A DNA stretch of 41,635 nucleotides from an uncultured Candidatus Woesearchaeota archaeon (GCA_903864915.1 CAIPHS010000001.1:1-41635); one strand, 5' to 3'. Numbered from the stretch's first letter, positions 7,577-16,165 are shown. A program made the numbers and translations. The notes: generated from the letters alone by a model not told the origin.

Positions 7577-8794
7577 ATGGATGTTGAAAAGATAAGGCAG
7601 GATTTTCCTGTATTGCAGAAGAAATTTGGCGGGAAGCCGCTAATCTATTTTGACAATGCTTGCCAGAGCCTTAGGCCAAGGCAAGTCATAGATGAAATTA
7701 ATCGTTATTATAATGAATTCCCAGCATGTGGCGGCCGCTCGATGCATAAACTAGGCAAGAGAGTCACGGAAGAGATGATAATAGCAAGGGCTGCTGTTGC
7801 CAAGTTCTTTGGTGCAAAAAAGCCTGAAGAAATAGTTTTCACCAGAAATACTACTGAAGCTATCAATTTGGTTGCAAACTCATTGGGTTTCAAGGAAGGG
7901 GATGTTGTCCTGACAACAGACAAGGAGCATAATTCCAACCTGATTCCGTGGCAGATGCTTGCAAACTCGAAAGGAATTAAGAGAGTGATTACAAAATCCG
8001 GTAAGGACAACACTTTCAGCATGGAGAATTTTCAGAAAGCCATGAGCAAGAACGTCAAACTGGTGTCAATGGTCCATACTTCAAATCTTGATGGAACGAC
8101 AATTCCGGCAAAGGAAATAATTAAGATTGCGCATGAAAATGGTGCTTTGGTCTTGCTGGATGCCGCACAATCGGCACCGCATAAGGATTTGAATGCAAAA
8201 AAACTCGATGTTGATTTCTTTGCGGCAAGCGGGCACAAGATGCTTGGGCCAAGTGGCATGGGAATCCTTTACGGCAAATATAATTTGCTGGAAAACATGA
8301 CACCTTTCATAACGGGCGGCGATACCGTGATTGATACAACTTACACTTCTGCTAAATTCGAGAAGCCGCCAGCCAAATTTGAAGCGGGCTTGCAGGATTA
8401 TGCCGGAATGATGGGCTTCGCGGCAGCAGTCCAATACCTGAATAATGTTGGGATAGAAAACATTGAAAGGCATGAGATTGAATTGAACAAAAAATTAACG
8501 GAAGGAATAATCAATCTGCCAGGATTGTCCATAATCGGTCCCCAGGACGCTTCTTTGAGAGGCGGAATAACAAGTTTTAACATAAACGGGATGGACCCGC
8601 ACGAGATTGCAATGATTATGGACCAGGCCGCAAATATCGCAATCAGGTCTGGCGCTCATTGCGTGCACAGCTGGTTTAACGAGCATAATATGAAAGGTTC
8701 AGCAAGATCTTCCCTTTATTTGTACAACACAAAGGAAGAAGTTGATATATTTATAGAAAATCTGGGAAAGATTGTAAAATTCCTTAAACTCTGA
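7577..8794 (+). CDS. sufS: cysteine desulfurase, SufS/CsdA-like class V aminotransferase
   Basis: 405 aa. It would use PLP to remove sulfur from cysteine as an enzyme persulfide for Fe-S cluster or thiolated tRNA formation. Visible signs are the N-terminal IYFDNACQSLRP, the cofactor loop TRNTTEAINLVA, DKEHNSNLIPW, LLDAAQSAPH, the PLP lysine K221 in AASGHKMLGPSGMG, and the conserved active-site Cys C362 in RSGAHCVHSWF. Length is normal. No SufB, SufC or scaffold gene is in the window. It starts 1 nt after the thioredoxin-like gene, suggesting a redox/sulfur link. Its last 11 nt overlap pheT tail to tail. Confidence 0.9.
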   Translation: MDVEKIRQDFPVLQKKFGGKPLIYFDNACQSLRPRQVIDEINRYYNEFPACGGRSMHKLGKRVTEEMIIARAAVAKFFGAKKPEEIVFTRNTTEAINLVANSLGFKEGDVVLTTDKEHNSNLIPWQMLANSKGIKRVITKSGKDNTFSMENFQKAMSKNVKLVSMVHTSNLDGTTIPAKEIIKIAHENGALVLLDAAQSAPHKDLNAKKLDVDFFAASGHKMLGPSGMGILYGKYNLLENMTPFITGGDTVIDTTYTSAKFEKPPAKFEAGLQDYAGMMGFAAAVQYLNNVGIENIERHEIELNKKLTEGIINLPGLSIIGPQDASLRGGITSFNINGMDPHEIAMIMDQAANIAIRSGAHCVHSWFNEHNMKGSARSSLYLYNTKEEVDIFIENLGKIVKFLKL

Positions 8795-10436
8795 TTTCAA
8801 ACGCTATAACTGGCATCTCGAAGCCCCATTTTTCCAGCACAGAAGGATGTATTTCCCCAATTATGCCAATGTCTTCATTGTTTACGGCTATCTTTGCGCA
8901 TCTCCCGACTATGAACGAGTCATGCTCGGCATCTTTCAATTCAATTGTCTTGCCCAACGTGCGGAAGATTGCATCCAGGTTTTGTTTTGCCTCTGTGAAG
9001 TTTGCTGTTGAGTGTGTGATTGCAAAAGCCAGCCTTCTCTCCGTTTTGGAACCTTCCGGCTGCTTGCTGTCAAATATCATGACATCTCCAACTTCAAAGA
9101 TGACTTGCGGGAATTCTTTCGTGGTGTTTTGCGATAAGAATTCAAGGAGTGATGGGATTAATTTGTTCCGCATGCAGCTGTACGTCAGGGAAACAGGGTT
9201 TTCAATCTCAATTATGTTTTCTTCATTCACACCCATCTTGCTGAAGAGGTTTTCCTTGTTAGTTAATGTGAAGTTCAGGACTTCCTGCGCTCCAAGGCCT
9301 ATGCAGACTTCCCTGATTTTGTTTGACAGCTTTTCAATATCAGATAATTTGCCTGCTGTTGGTATCGGCACAGGTTCAAACGCAAAATTATCGTAGCCGT
9401 AGGATATTGCAATGTCTTCGATTATGTCGACATAATGCATGATGTCTCTCCTGTAGCACGGTATCCTTACAGAAATCAGGTTTTTGTCAGCACTTGCAGA
9501 ATACCTCATCCTTTGCAGCAATTTGACAATCTCGTCCGCATCAGTTTTGATGCCCAATACTTTGGAAACCTGTTCCGTTGAGATTTTCATAGTAGTTGTT
9601 TCAAAGTTTGGAGTTACATCCGGCTTCCTGTAAGTGTAATCAATGGTTACCGAGAATATTTTTCCTCCCCTTTCAGCTAAAGCAGTTGTAATGATTGTAA
9701 GGACGTGATTTACCGCGCCGTAATCCGTGCCGGTGACTTCAACCAGGATATTTTTTGTGTTTTCGTCCACTTTGCCGAGGTCTGCAGAGTTTATTACCGG
9801 CGGCATGGACAGCACTTTTCCTTCAGAGTCAATGAATATTGGATATTCTTCAAGACCCTTCAGGATATTCCCGTATTCCTGGCCTTTTGGATGTAATTTT
9901 AAGATTTCATGTGGTGCAATCTTTTCTGTAAAGTTTAAAGGAACAAAGGCGTTCTCATGCGGTTTCGTCAGCGCGTATTTGAGCGGGAATTTTACCAGGT
10001 CAAAATTGTACATGCCGATAGAAGTTTTCCTCCTGTTTCGGCCGTAAGAAGTGTCAATCTTATCCTGCAATTGCATCAGCTGCTTGATTATCGTATCATT
10101 CAGCTCAACACCTTTTACAACAGCGCAGGCAATGAATGGTCTTATCTTTTCCAGCTTGGCGTTGACAAATATTTTCAAATCTGTCGGAGTTGCCTTGTAG
10201 TCTTTCAAGCCTCTCTCCACACCAAGCATTCCTTTCAGTTCTCTTGCAATGCCTTCAGCGCCCCAGAGTTCCGGCCTGTTCGAATCCCCGAGCTTAATGG
10301 ATAAATTATCACCTTCACAGGTTTCTATCTCGCCTTTGATGTTGTGGATGTATGGCTCTAGCTCATCAATCCTGGTTGGCAGCTTGTCTCCAACCATTTT
10401 TCCCAAATCTTCAAGGCTTATGTCGATTACTGGCAT
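8784..10436 (-). CDS. pheT: phenylalanyl-tRNA synthetase beta subunit
   Basis: 550 aa, the archaeal/eukaryotic length for PheRS beta. It begins MPVIDISLEDLGKMVG; the B3/B4-type region contains YGRNRRKTSIGMYNF, typical of the archaeal form. Later come the B5-like domain (KPDVTPNFETTTMKISTEQ), the catalytic-like region (AQEVLNFTLTNKENLF; IENPVSLTYSCMRNKLIPSLL) and FEVGDVM. It partners PheS to charge tRNA-Phe. It is the last gene of an operon, its ATG lying one base past the DJ-1 stop, instead of following pheS directly. Confidence 0.93.
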   Translation of the reverse strand: MPVIDISLEDLGKMVGDKLPTRIDELEPYIHNIKGEIETCEGDNLSIKLGDSNRPELWGAEGIARELKGMLGVERGLKDYKATPTDLKIFVNAKLEKIRPFIACAVVKGVELNDTIIKQLMQLQDKIDTSYGRNRRKTSIGMYNFDLVKFPLKYALTKPHENAFVPLNFTEKIAPHEILKLHPKGQEYGNILKGLEEYPIFIDSEGKVLSMPPVINSADLGKVDENTKNILVEVTGTDYGAVNHVLTIITTALAERGGKIFSVTIDYTYRKPDVTPNFETTTMKISTEQVSKVLGIKTDADEIVKLLQRMRYSASADKNLISVRIPCYRRDIMHYVDIIEDIAISYGYDNFAFEPVPIPTAGKLSDIEKLSNKIREVCIGLGAQEVLNFTLTNKENLFSKMGVNEENIIEIENPVSLTYSCMRNKLIPSLLEFLSQNTTKEFPQVIFEVGDVMIFDSKQPEGSKTERRLAFAITHSTANFTEAKQNLDAIFRTLGKTIELKDAEHDSFIVGRCAKIAVNNEDIGIIGEIHPSVLEKWGFEMPVIAFEIRV

Positions 10437-10437
10437 T

Positions 10438-10959
10438 TCACTCCTTCAGTTTGGCGGCAATAGCCTTGCCAAACTCTTTTGACTGGTCAGGCCCGAAGGC
10501 CGTTATTAAGTTCTTATCATGGACAATTTTGTCAGTTGAATATTTTGCACCCTCATCCTCAAGTACTTTCACGAAGTTCCTGTTTGCCGGAGAGCTCCAG
10601 ACGGTTGCTCTCTTGCCTTTCAATACTCCTGCTTTTGCCAGTACGGCAGAAGAAACACAGATTGCGGCAATCAGCTTATTTTTTTCCTGCGCGGATTTGA
10701 TAAGGTCAATTACTTCCTTGTGATTTGCCAAAACAGGTGCACCAGACCCTCCAACCAAAACAAGAGCATCGTAATCATCGATTTTTGCATACCTGACAGC
10801 CAAGTCCGGTTTTACATTTCTTTCGAACATGCTTAATGCATTGTCAGTCGTGATGGATGCAACATCAACTTCAATGCCAGCTTTTTCCAGCTCAGCCCTA
10901 GTGTCAAACAGTTCTTCATCTCTGAAACCTTTCTGCGCGATTATCATTAAGACTCTCAT
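10438..10959 (-). CDS. DJ-1/PfpI family protein
   Basis: 173 aa. It starts MRVLMIIAQKGFRDEEL and has the nucleophile elbow AAICVSSAVLAKAG with C101, after VLVGGSGAP, and later AFGPDQSKEFGKAIAAKL. The family includes glutamine-amidotransferase-like proteases, chaperones and glyoxalase/deglycase enzymes; which activity applies here cannot be told. The upstream in-frame ATG at 11025 is rejected because ATG 10959 overlaps the GNAT stop as ATGA and begins the conserved first strand. It sits between GNAT and pheT in the phe operon. Confidence 0.88.
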   Translation of the reverse strand: MRVLMIIAQKGFRDEELFDTRAELEKAGIEVDVASITTDNALSMFERNVKPDLAVRYAKIDDYDALVLVGGSGAPVLANHKEVIDLIKSAQEKNKLIAAICVSSAVLAKAGVLKGKRATVWSSPANRNFVKVLEDEGAKYSTDKIVHDKNLITAFGPDQSKEFGKAIAAKLKE

Positions 10960-11483
10960 TCTTTCCACTCCTTTCTCAGCAAGCCAAGCATATACGCGTC
11001 CAGGAATTTGCCGCGCTTGAACCATTTCTTTCTTGCCAGTCCTTCCACTTTGAATCCTAATTTCTTTGCAAAATTCAGAGATCTATGATTAAATGTATAC
11101 ACATCCGCTTCAATTCTGTTTAGTTTTAATTTCTTGAAGGCAAAGTTGATAAGCAGATGAAGCGCATCAATGGAATAATTTTTCCCCCAATATTCTTTTA
11201 TAATTGACCAGCCAGCAGTTGCAAATTTGTTTTTATCGTCTAATTTAAGTCCACAAGTTCCTATAATTTTTTTGGTTTTTTTGTCAATAACCACGAAACC
11301 ACGTCTTAATTTATCTTTTTTTCCTCGCATTAACCATGCTTTCGTTTCTTTTACAGATTTGAGATTATCAATTCTGCTGCCCATATTTTTTGATATTTCG
11401 GGTTGCTTATTATTTTCAAAAACCTGTTTAGCATCAGATGGTTTTGGAGATCTAATGATGACTTTTTTGCCTATGAGTTTCAT
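10956..11483 (-). CDS. GNAT acetyltransferase, RimJ/RimL-like
   Basis: 175 aa. The start is VIIRSPKPSDAKQVFENNKQ, the usual opening of RimJ/RimL-type acetyltransferases. The acetyl-CoA region is AGWSIIKEYWGKNYSIDALHLL, followed by LNRIEADVYTFNHRSLNFAKKLGFKVEG. It probably acetylates an N-terminal or small-molecule amine. Both ends overlap neighbours (ATGA with pheS upstream and with DJ-1 downstream). It is clearly more A/T-rich and lysine-rich than pheS and pheT, which suggests a later arrival in the operon. Confidence 0.85.
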   Translation of the reverse strand: MKLIGKKVIIRSPKPSDAKQVFENNKQPEISKNMGSRIDNLKSVKETKAWLMRGKKDKLRRGFVVIDKKTKKIIGTCGLKLDDKNKFATAGWSIIKEYWGKNYSIDALHLLINFAFKKLKLNRIEADVYTFNHRSLNFAKKLGFKVEGLARKKWFKRGKFLDAYMLGLLRKEWKE

Positions 11484-13003
11484 ATCTTTGCCTCTCTCAG
11501 CCAGCGGATGTCCTGGCTGAACAGCTGCCTGATGTCAGAAATGTTTTCTTTAATCATGAATAATCTGTCAATGCCGATGCCCCACGCCAGCACAGGGACT
11601 TTAACGCCAAGAGGAATCGTGACTTCTGGCCTGAACATGCCAGCACCAAAGGCTTCTACCCATCTCTTCAGGGTTGGATGCCATATGTCTGCTTCGAGCG
11701 ATGGTTCTGTATAAGGGAAATAATGAGGCCTGAGCCTTATTTTACTGGAGCCGGTTATTTTCTTTGCGAATTCTGAAAGCAGGCTGATTAGGTTTCTGAA
11801 ATTTAGATTTTCACCCAAAACAATACCTTCGCATTGATTAAATTCAATGAGGTGTGTTGCATCAAGAACGTCTGGCCTGTAAGTCTTCGCGATTGCAAAA
11901 TATGCGCCCGGATTTTTGATTTCAGGATTAGCCATCATCCTTGCAGATAGTGCAGTTCCTTGCGATCTTAACATCAGTCTTGCAGCTTCCTGCTCATTGA
12001 ATTCGTATTGCCAGCCAATTGAGCCAGATTTTCCTCCATTCTCATGTGCTGCTTTCACAGCTTTCAGTAAATTTGCATTTACGATTTTGCCGTACTTTGG
12101 TTCTTTGACATAGTAAATATCATGTATACCTTTTGCAGGATGGTCTTGTGGCATGTATAAAGCATCATTGTTCCAAAAACTCATTTCCACTAACGGACCA
12201 GTCATCTCCTCGAAGCCCATTGCAACAAGTTCTTCCTTGACTTCATCTAGGAAGCGCTTGTAGGCCTGCTTCTTGCCAGGCCATAATTTCGGGACAGGCG
12301 CAGTTATATCGAAACGCCGGAAGGAAGAGCCTTTCCATGCACCAGTCCTTACCAACTCAGGCGTCAGCTGCCCTATTCTGCTTTCACTTGTGATAGAATC
12401 AGCAACCTGCAATCCAAGTTCCGTGGCAGAAAATTCTCTTAACTTCTTCTCCAGTTTCAGGACAAGGCCTCTTTTCTTGAGCTCTTCAAATGCCCCCTTG
12501 TCTTCATTAGCCAGCTTTTCAAAAGGAATTTCTCCTTCAGTGTTTAGTTTATGTATGAATTCTTCTTCCAGCGTTTTCTTGCCAAGGTAGCCAGTGTTTT
12601 CTCTTGTGATTGAGACTTTGCCGTCTGAGAATTCAATTATTCCTTTTTTCTTCCAGAAGCCCAATGAGAACAGAGTTTCCTGCTTGTCAAGGCTCGCTGC
12701 TTTGGCAATATCCTCTGTTGCCAGGGTTTTCTTGTCAAGCGCATGCAGGAATTTTCGTTCAGGCAGGCCCTGAACAGCATATTTTTTTCCTAAGTTATCT
12801 AAGATAACAAGAAAATGACTTTGTTCATTGACTGAAATAAGCTGTTTGTTCTGCAGCCAAAGGGCAGCCCTGTTGATGGCATCCTTGTTAAGTTGCGTCT
12901 TTGCAACAAGATCATCAGTGCTCGAGGTTACATTTCTCTTTAGGGCTTTCAGCACGACGATTTCTGCATCTTGCAAAGATTCAGCTAGCCTCTTGGCCTC
13001 CAT
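11480..13003 (-). CDS. pheS: phenylalanyl-tRNA synthetase alpha subunit
   Basis: 507 aa, the archaeal length. The N-terminal 200 residues are tandem winged-helix-like repeats (AEIVVLKALKRN, LNKDAINRAALWLQNKQLI, KRGLVLKLEKKLREFSATE). The catalytic core follows: TGAWKGSSFRRFDITAPVP, motif 2-like TALSARMMA with TYRPDVLDATHLIEFNQCEG, and motif 3 VPVLAWGIGIDRLFMI. It forms the heterotetramer with PheT. A TATA-like CTTTTAAATT about 27 nt before ATG 13003 makes this the promoter-proximal gene of pheS-GNAT-DJ1-pheT. Confidence 0.94.
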   Translation of the reverse strand: MEAKRLAESLQDAEIVVLKALKRNVTSSTDDLVAKTQLNKDAINRAALWLQNKQLISVNEQSHFLVILDNLGKKYAVQGLPERKFLHALDKKTLATEDIAKAASLDKQETLFSLGFWKKKGIIEFSDGKVSITRENTGYLGKKTLEEEFIHKLNTEGEIPFEKLANEDKGAFEELKKRGLVLKLEKKLREFSATELGLQVADSITSESRIGQLTPELVRTGAWKGSSFRRFDITAPVPKLWPGKKQAYKRFLDEVKEELVAMGFEEMTGPLVEMSFWNNDALYMPQDHPAKGIHDIYYVKEPKYGKIVNANLLKAVKAAHENGGKSGSIGWQYEFNEQEAARLMLRSQGTALSARMMANPEIKNPGAYFAIAKTYRPDVLDATHLIEFNQCEGIVLGENLNFRNLISLLSEFAKKITGSSKIRLRPHYFPYTEPSLEADIWHPTLKRWVEAFGAGMFRPEVTIPLGVKVPVLAWGIGIDRLFMIKENISDIRQLFSQDIRWLREAKI

Positions 13004-13055
13004 ACAAATCTATTGCAAGTTTCTTAATTTAAAAGCTTTGCAAAGGGTGCACAGA

Positions 13056-13943
13056 TTATTGTGCCAATTGCTGTATCTGCCCAAATTCGTTTAGTGCTTT
13101 GTCGGTGTATGTGTAAATGTTCTTGTCTGCCCATGTGCCGAATTCCGCATCAATTGTTGTTTGCGTTGGGATCATCGCATTTCCAGCAGTGCAATAACTC
13201 ACAGCAGACATTTCATCATTGTATGCGCCCATCGCATCATTCATGTCAGTCTCGGAAACAGCCTGCTCGTATTCAGTGGTGCATTTATCGTACTTGTCTA
13301 TGACATCAAGCATGTCGTTGGTGAATTTGAGGTAAATTACGCTAGAGGCCTGGCTGTATGTGGTTTTGGCTGATTGCAGTTCAGTCTTCGCTGCTGCCAG
13401 TTTGGTTTTGGCTTCAGCAGTGTTTTTAGCATACAACGCTGATACCCCGAAATTGATGTCAGAAGTGGCAGTCTCGAAATATTTGTTAGCACTAACAATT
13501 GTTTTTGAAAATTCCAGTGACTTGCCCATGTTCTGGCTTGCAAGCTCAAAGCTTTCGGTTCCAGCAAGAGCATGATTGTTTATGTCCTCAATCTGCTGCA
13601 ATTTGGTTTTCAAAGAGTCGGAAAGCTTTTCTTTCTCAAGATCCGCAGTTATTCCTTGAGCTTGTTTAATCAGGTCTTTAGTTTCTTTAAGCTGAGTTGT
13701 CATTTGGGTGTTAAGTTCCAATGCGTTGTCTATTGATGTAGTGTCCATTGCGCCAGCGCGTGATTGGAGCTTGTTTGCAGTTGTGCTGACATCCTGCATC
13801 TTCGCTTGAATCTGGTTTTCAATTTGTTCAAGATTCTTGAACTTGTCCTGTACACCAGAACTTACGCAGCCAGACATTAGCATGGCTGCAATTAAGAAAA
13901 TAGGTATTAGCATCAGTTTTCGGTAGATATTTGGTTTGTCCAT
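13056..13943 (-). CDS. coiled-coil lipoprotein
   Basis: 295 aa. Residues 1-25 are a signal sequence (RKLMLIPIFLIAAMLMSGC) with a lipobox cysteine, followed by a long helical domain rich in Gln, Thr, Ala and Lys (KFKNLEQIENQIQAKMQD; TQMTTQLKETKDLIKQAQG; NTAEAKTKLAAAKTELQSAK). It is probably exported and lipid-anchored, facing outside, with antiparallel coiled coils. Function unknown. A TATA-like GTTTTTATT about 27 nt upstream of the ATG fits a leaderless transcript. Confidence 0.75.
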   Translation of the reverse strand: MDKPNIYRKLMLIPIFLIAAMLMSGCVSSGVQDKFKNLEQIENQIQAKMQDVSTTANKLQSRAGAMDTTSIDNALELNTQMTTQLKETKDLIKQAQGITADLEKEKLSDSLKTKLQQIEDINNHALAGTESFELASQNMGKSLEFSKTIVSANKYFETATSDINFGVSALYAKNTAEAKTKLAAAKTELQSAKTTYSQASSVIYLKFTNDMLDVIDKYDKCTTEYEQAVSETDMNDAMGAYNDEMSAVSYCTAGNAMIPTQTTIDAEFGTWADKNIYTYTDKALNEFGQIQQLAQ

Positions 13944-13989
13944 ATCTGTATACTGGAGAATACGAATAAAAACCCTTCGCCAAAGAAAG

Positions 13990-14004
13990 CCGTCAAAATG
14001 ACGG
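13990..14004 (-). terminator. hairpin directly after a stop codon
   Basis: On the minus strand, immediately after the TAA at 14005, CCGTC and GACGG pair around an ATTTT loop, followed by a pyrimidine-rich run. It is a plausible terminator, although archaeal termination usually needs only the U-run. Confidence 0.45.
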
Positions 14005-14541
14005 TTATCTTCCTGCCTTGGAAATTTCCATCAAATCGCCTCGCTGTATCGTCGCCTTCTTTAAGGCAGAGTCCATGTTAATCAGCAGGCGGTCGCCACC
14101 CTTTTTTGTTATTTCATCTTCCAGCTCAATCAGCATCTGTGCCAGCTCCGGAAGCGGGTGCATCTTTGCAAGGGCTTGTTCTATGTGATCCAAAGTGGAC
14201 TTGATATGGTTCTCGCGTGACTGGCATTTAGTCAGCTCTAGTTTTGCAGAATCCCTGCCCGGCCAGTGGACCTTGGCGTGGTCCAGTATCACTGCGCATC
14301 TTTTGTTCGTCTCGAACAACTCTCTCTGTAAGTTTGCAGACATGTCCAGCATTTTTATCATCGCGTTTCTTTCATGGTCCAGCTTTTCTTTCTGTGTTAG
14401 AAGGATTGCTATGCTTTTCAGCGGCTCTTCTAGCTTGTTTAGGTCAACAACAATCCTGGTTTCAAATTTAGTTAGATAGTCAATATCCTGTATGGCTTTG
14501 TCTGCGTTAATTGCATTCCCTGAACGAAAATCGATTGGCAT
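14005..14541 (-). CDS. unknown coiled-coil protein
   Basis: 178 aa, almost entirely helical (IQDIDYLTKFETRIVVDLNKL; NAMIKMLDMSANLQRELFET; ALAKMHPLPELAQMLIELED), so a soluble coiled-coil protein. No family is recognised. The frame opens with TTG at 14562, but ATG 14541 is about 26 nt after GCTTAAATATTG (14563-14574) and is preferred. A hairpin follows the stop. Confidence 0.6.
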   Translation of the reverse strand: MPIDFRSGNAINADKAIQDIDYLTKFETRIVVDLNKLEEPLKSIAILLTQKEKLDHERNAMIKMLDMSANLQRELFETNKRCAVILDHAKVHWPGRDSAKLELTKCQSRENHIKSTLDHIEQALAKMHPLPELAQMLIELEDEITKKGGDRLLINMDSALKKATIQRGDLMEISKAGR

Positions 14542-14595
14542 GCTATTGCGTTGATTGCTCAATATTTAAGCTTTGATATTCTGCAGAATATTGAA

Positions 14596-14682
14596 TGGGC
14601 CCGGGCTGATTTGAACAGCCGACCTCTGCCTGTCTGACTTTTGATATCAGAGCAGCGCTCCACCGGACTAAGCTACGGGCCC
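14596..14682 (-). tRNA. tRNA-Ile(GAU) with a 13-nt intron
   Basis: The cloverleaf closes fully: acceptor GGGCCCG/CGGGCCC with discriminator A, D stem GCTT/GAGC, anticodon stem CTGCT/GGCAG, T arm GGCTG-TTCAAAT-CAGCC. The anticodon G34-A35-T36 lies at 14648-14646. A 13-nt insert (14644-14632) sits between positions 37 and 38, the canonical archaeal site, and TCTGA/TCAGA pairing across it forms a bulge-helix-bulge-like substrate for the splicing endonuclease. The CCA is not encoded. TTTTTAAAAG about 27 nt upstream is a TATA box. Confidence 0.9.
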
Positions 14683-14760
14683 GTAGCTTAGAATCAAATA
14701 AGGGCTTTTAAAAATCATTCGATAGGGGCGTAATTAAAAAGAAAAAACAAGAAAACAAAC

Positions 14761-15099
14761 TTACTTGCTCTTTGCTAGTTTCCAGATTTGCACTAATGCT
14801 ACTATTGTCGCGGCTGGTGCAACCATCGCTAACAAATATTTCATTATGTTAATGATGTATGTTCCAACCACTGGTAGCAAGGCAAAGCTGCCTGCTGCAA
14901 CGATCAATGCGATTGCTGCAATTAAGAAGTCCTTGACTTCTGTGGCAGTTATGTTTACCAAACCAACAATCAGGCCTAGTAAGGCTAACAAGCCCATTGC
15001 CCAACTTTTGTCTGGCATTGCAAATCCGAGGACTACTGCTAAGGCTACGCCTAGCAAGAACAGCCAATGTCCGTATTTCTCCATTCCTTTTGCTGCCAT
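14761..15099 (-). CDS. small membrane protein, four TM helices
   Basis: 112 aa. Four hydrophobic stretches: GHWLFLLGVALAVVLGFA, WAMGLLALLGLIVGLVNI, FLIAAIALIVAAGSFALLPVV, and YLLAMVAPAATIVALVQIW, ending in lysines. No family is assigned. Unlike most genes here it has a short leader with a Shine-Dalgarno-like AGAGGA 5 nt before the ATG, and a TATA-like GATTTATATT at about 15131-15140. An 18-bp perfect palindrome lies directly upstream of that box. Confidence 0.65.
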   Translation of the reverse strand: MAAKGMEKYGHWLFLLGVALAVVLGFAMPDKSWAMGLLALLGLIVGLVNITATEVKDFLIAAIALIVAAGSFALLPVVGTYIINIMKYLLAMVAPAATIVALVQIWKLAKSK

Positions 15100-15141
15100 G
15101 TTTCCTCTAGCTCCCTTTTGTGAGGGGAGAATATAAATCTG

Positions 15142-15159
15142 TATTGAAAATTTTCAATA
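15142..15159. promoter_or_regulatory. 18-bp perfect palindrome, candidate operator
   Basis: TATTGAAAATTTTCAATA reads identically on both strands. It abuts the TATA box (about 15131-15140) of the minus-strand membrane protein gene and lies 18 nt after the stop of the nucleoside phosphorylase gene. A dimeric regulator bound here would compete with TFB/TBP. It could instead be a weak terminator hairpin. Confidence 0.5.
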
Positions 15160-15176
15160 ATGTAATGTATTTGCAG

Positions 15177-16055
15177 TTAATTTAAGCCAATCATATTCTC
15201 TAGACTTTGGGCTGTTTGTCCGTCCCGCGGGTCCTTTGTTTCATTACAATTCGCTAATTCACCTTTCGATGCTATTTGTAACACAGTTGATAGCTCGTTA
15301 AAAGGTAAATTAGCAGATGGTCTCCACCTCAGTTTTGCCAGCGAATCGCTGATAACAAAAACCGCTCCTGCCCGGATATCCATTCCTTTTCGAGTAAAAT
15401 GCTCCGCTAAAGCAAAGGCTGCAGCCGCTTCCATCTCCACAGTAACCACGCCTTCACCAGAATAAGCCTTTACTTCTTTTGCTGTAGTCCTGAGCGGAGC
15501 ACAAGTGGTGTACGTTGGTGCGACCCGGGTAGGAATCTTTGATTTTATAGTCGAGGCCAAAAGTTCTTGCACCAAAGTCTTATCCGCTTCAACGTACTTG
15601 CCCGGCTCAAGATAATGATGAGATACGCCCTCGTCTCTGATCGCCTTATTGCATACAACTATGTCACCAATGTGCAAGCCAGTCTGCAGCGCACCCGCCC
15701 AGCCAGCAATTATGAAATCTTTAACTCCTACTTTGATAAGTTCCTCCATTCTGAGGGCAGTCATATCTGCGCCGTAAAATGAAAATTCCACCAAGCCGGT
15801 TTTATGTCCCAAAGCGTCAGGATTAAGAACATAAAGAGGGTCATTATGAAAGTCCAGGTATTTCCAACATTTGTTCGATTTAACAGTTTCTTTTGCGAAT
15901 TGACCGTAAGTTAATACCATGGTGTGGGGGACAGGAAGTTCAGGATTTAGTAATGGCCAACTTGGATAGTCTCCGAATAATTTGTGTTTGCTATCTAAAT
16001 CAGCGGTTATCAGTGCAGGGTCCTTGTACTTACCAGGCATATTTGGGTATGGCAT
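15177..16055 (-). CDS. nucleoside phosphorylase (uridine/purine phosphorylase family)
   Basis: 292 aa. Family marks are FIIAGWAGALQTGLHIGDIVV (the glycine-rich nucleoside/phosphate loop), VTVEMEAAAAFALAEHF (VEMEA, ribose-binding Glu) and AVFVISDSLAKLRW (the catalytic-type Asp after Ser). It probably cleaves a nucleoside with phosphate for salvage; base preference cannot be read by eye. Upstream in-frame ATGs run through the tRNA-Ala gene and are rejected; ATG 16055 has CTTTTAATAAAC (16078-16089) about 27 nt before it. An N-terminal extension of about 45 residues precedes the usual core. Confidence 0.83.
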   Translation of the reverse strand: MPYPNMPGKYKDPALITADLDSKHKLFGDYPSWPLLNPELPVPHTMVLTYGQFAKETVKSNKCWKYLDFHNDPLYVLNPDALGHKTGLVEFSFYGADMTALRMEELIKVGVKDFIIAGWAGALQTGLHIGDIVVCNKAIRDEGVSHHYLEPGKYVEADKTLVQELLASTIKSKIPTRVAPTYTTCAPLRTTAKEVKAYSGEGVVTVEMEAAAAFALAEHFTRKGMDIRAGAVFVISDSLAKLRWRPSANLPFNELSTVLQIASKGELANCNETKDPRDGQTAQSLENMIGLN

Positions 16056-16093
16056 TTGCGTGTCCGCCCTAATCTGAAGTTTATTAAAAGTAG

Positions 16094-16165
16094 TGGACTG
16101 GAGGGGATTCGCACCCCTGGCCTCTTCGTTGCGAACGGAGCGCTCTACTGCTGAGCTACCAGCCC
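16094..16165 (-). tRNA. tRNA-Ala(CGC)
   Basis: 72 nt, intronless. Acceptor GGGCTGG/CCAGTCC contains the G3-U70 wobble that specifies alanine; discriminator A; D stem GCTC/GAGC; loop TTCGCAA with anticodon CGC; T arm AGGGG-TGCGAAT-CCCCT. The anticodon stem CTCCG/CGAAG has one C-A mismatch. The CCA is not encoded. TATA-like TTTATT at 16187-16192 is shared with the divergent MBL gene. Confidence 0.92.
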
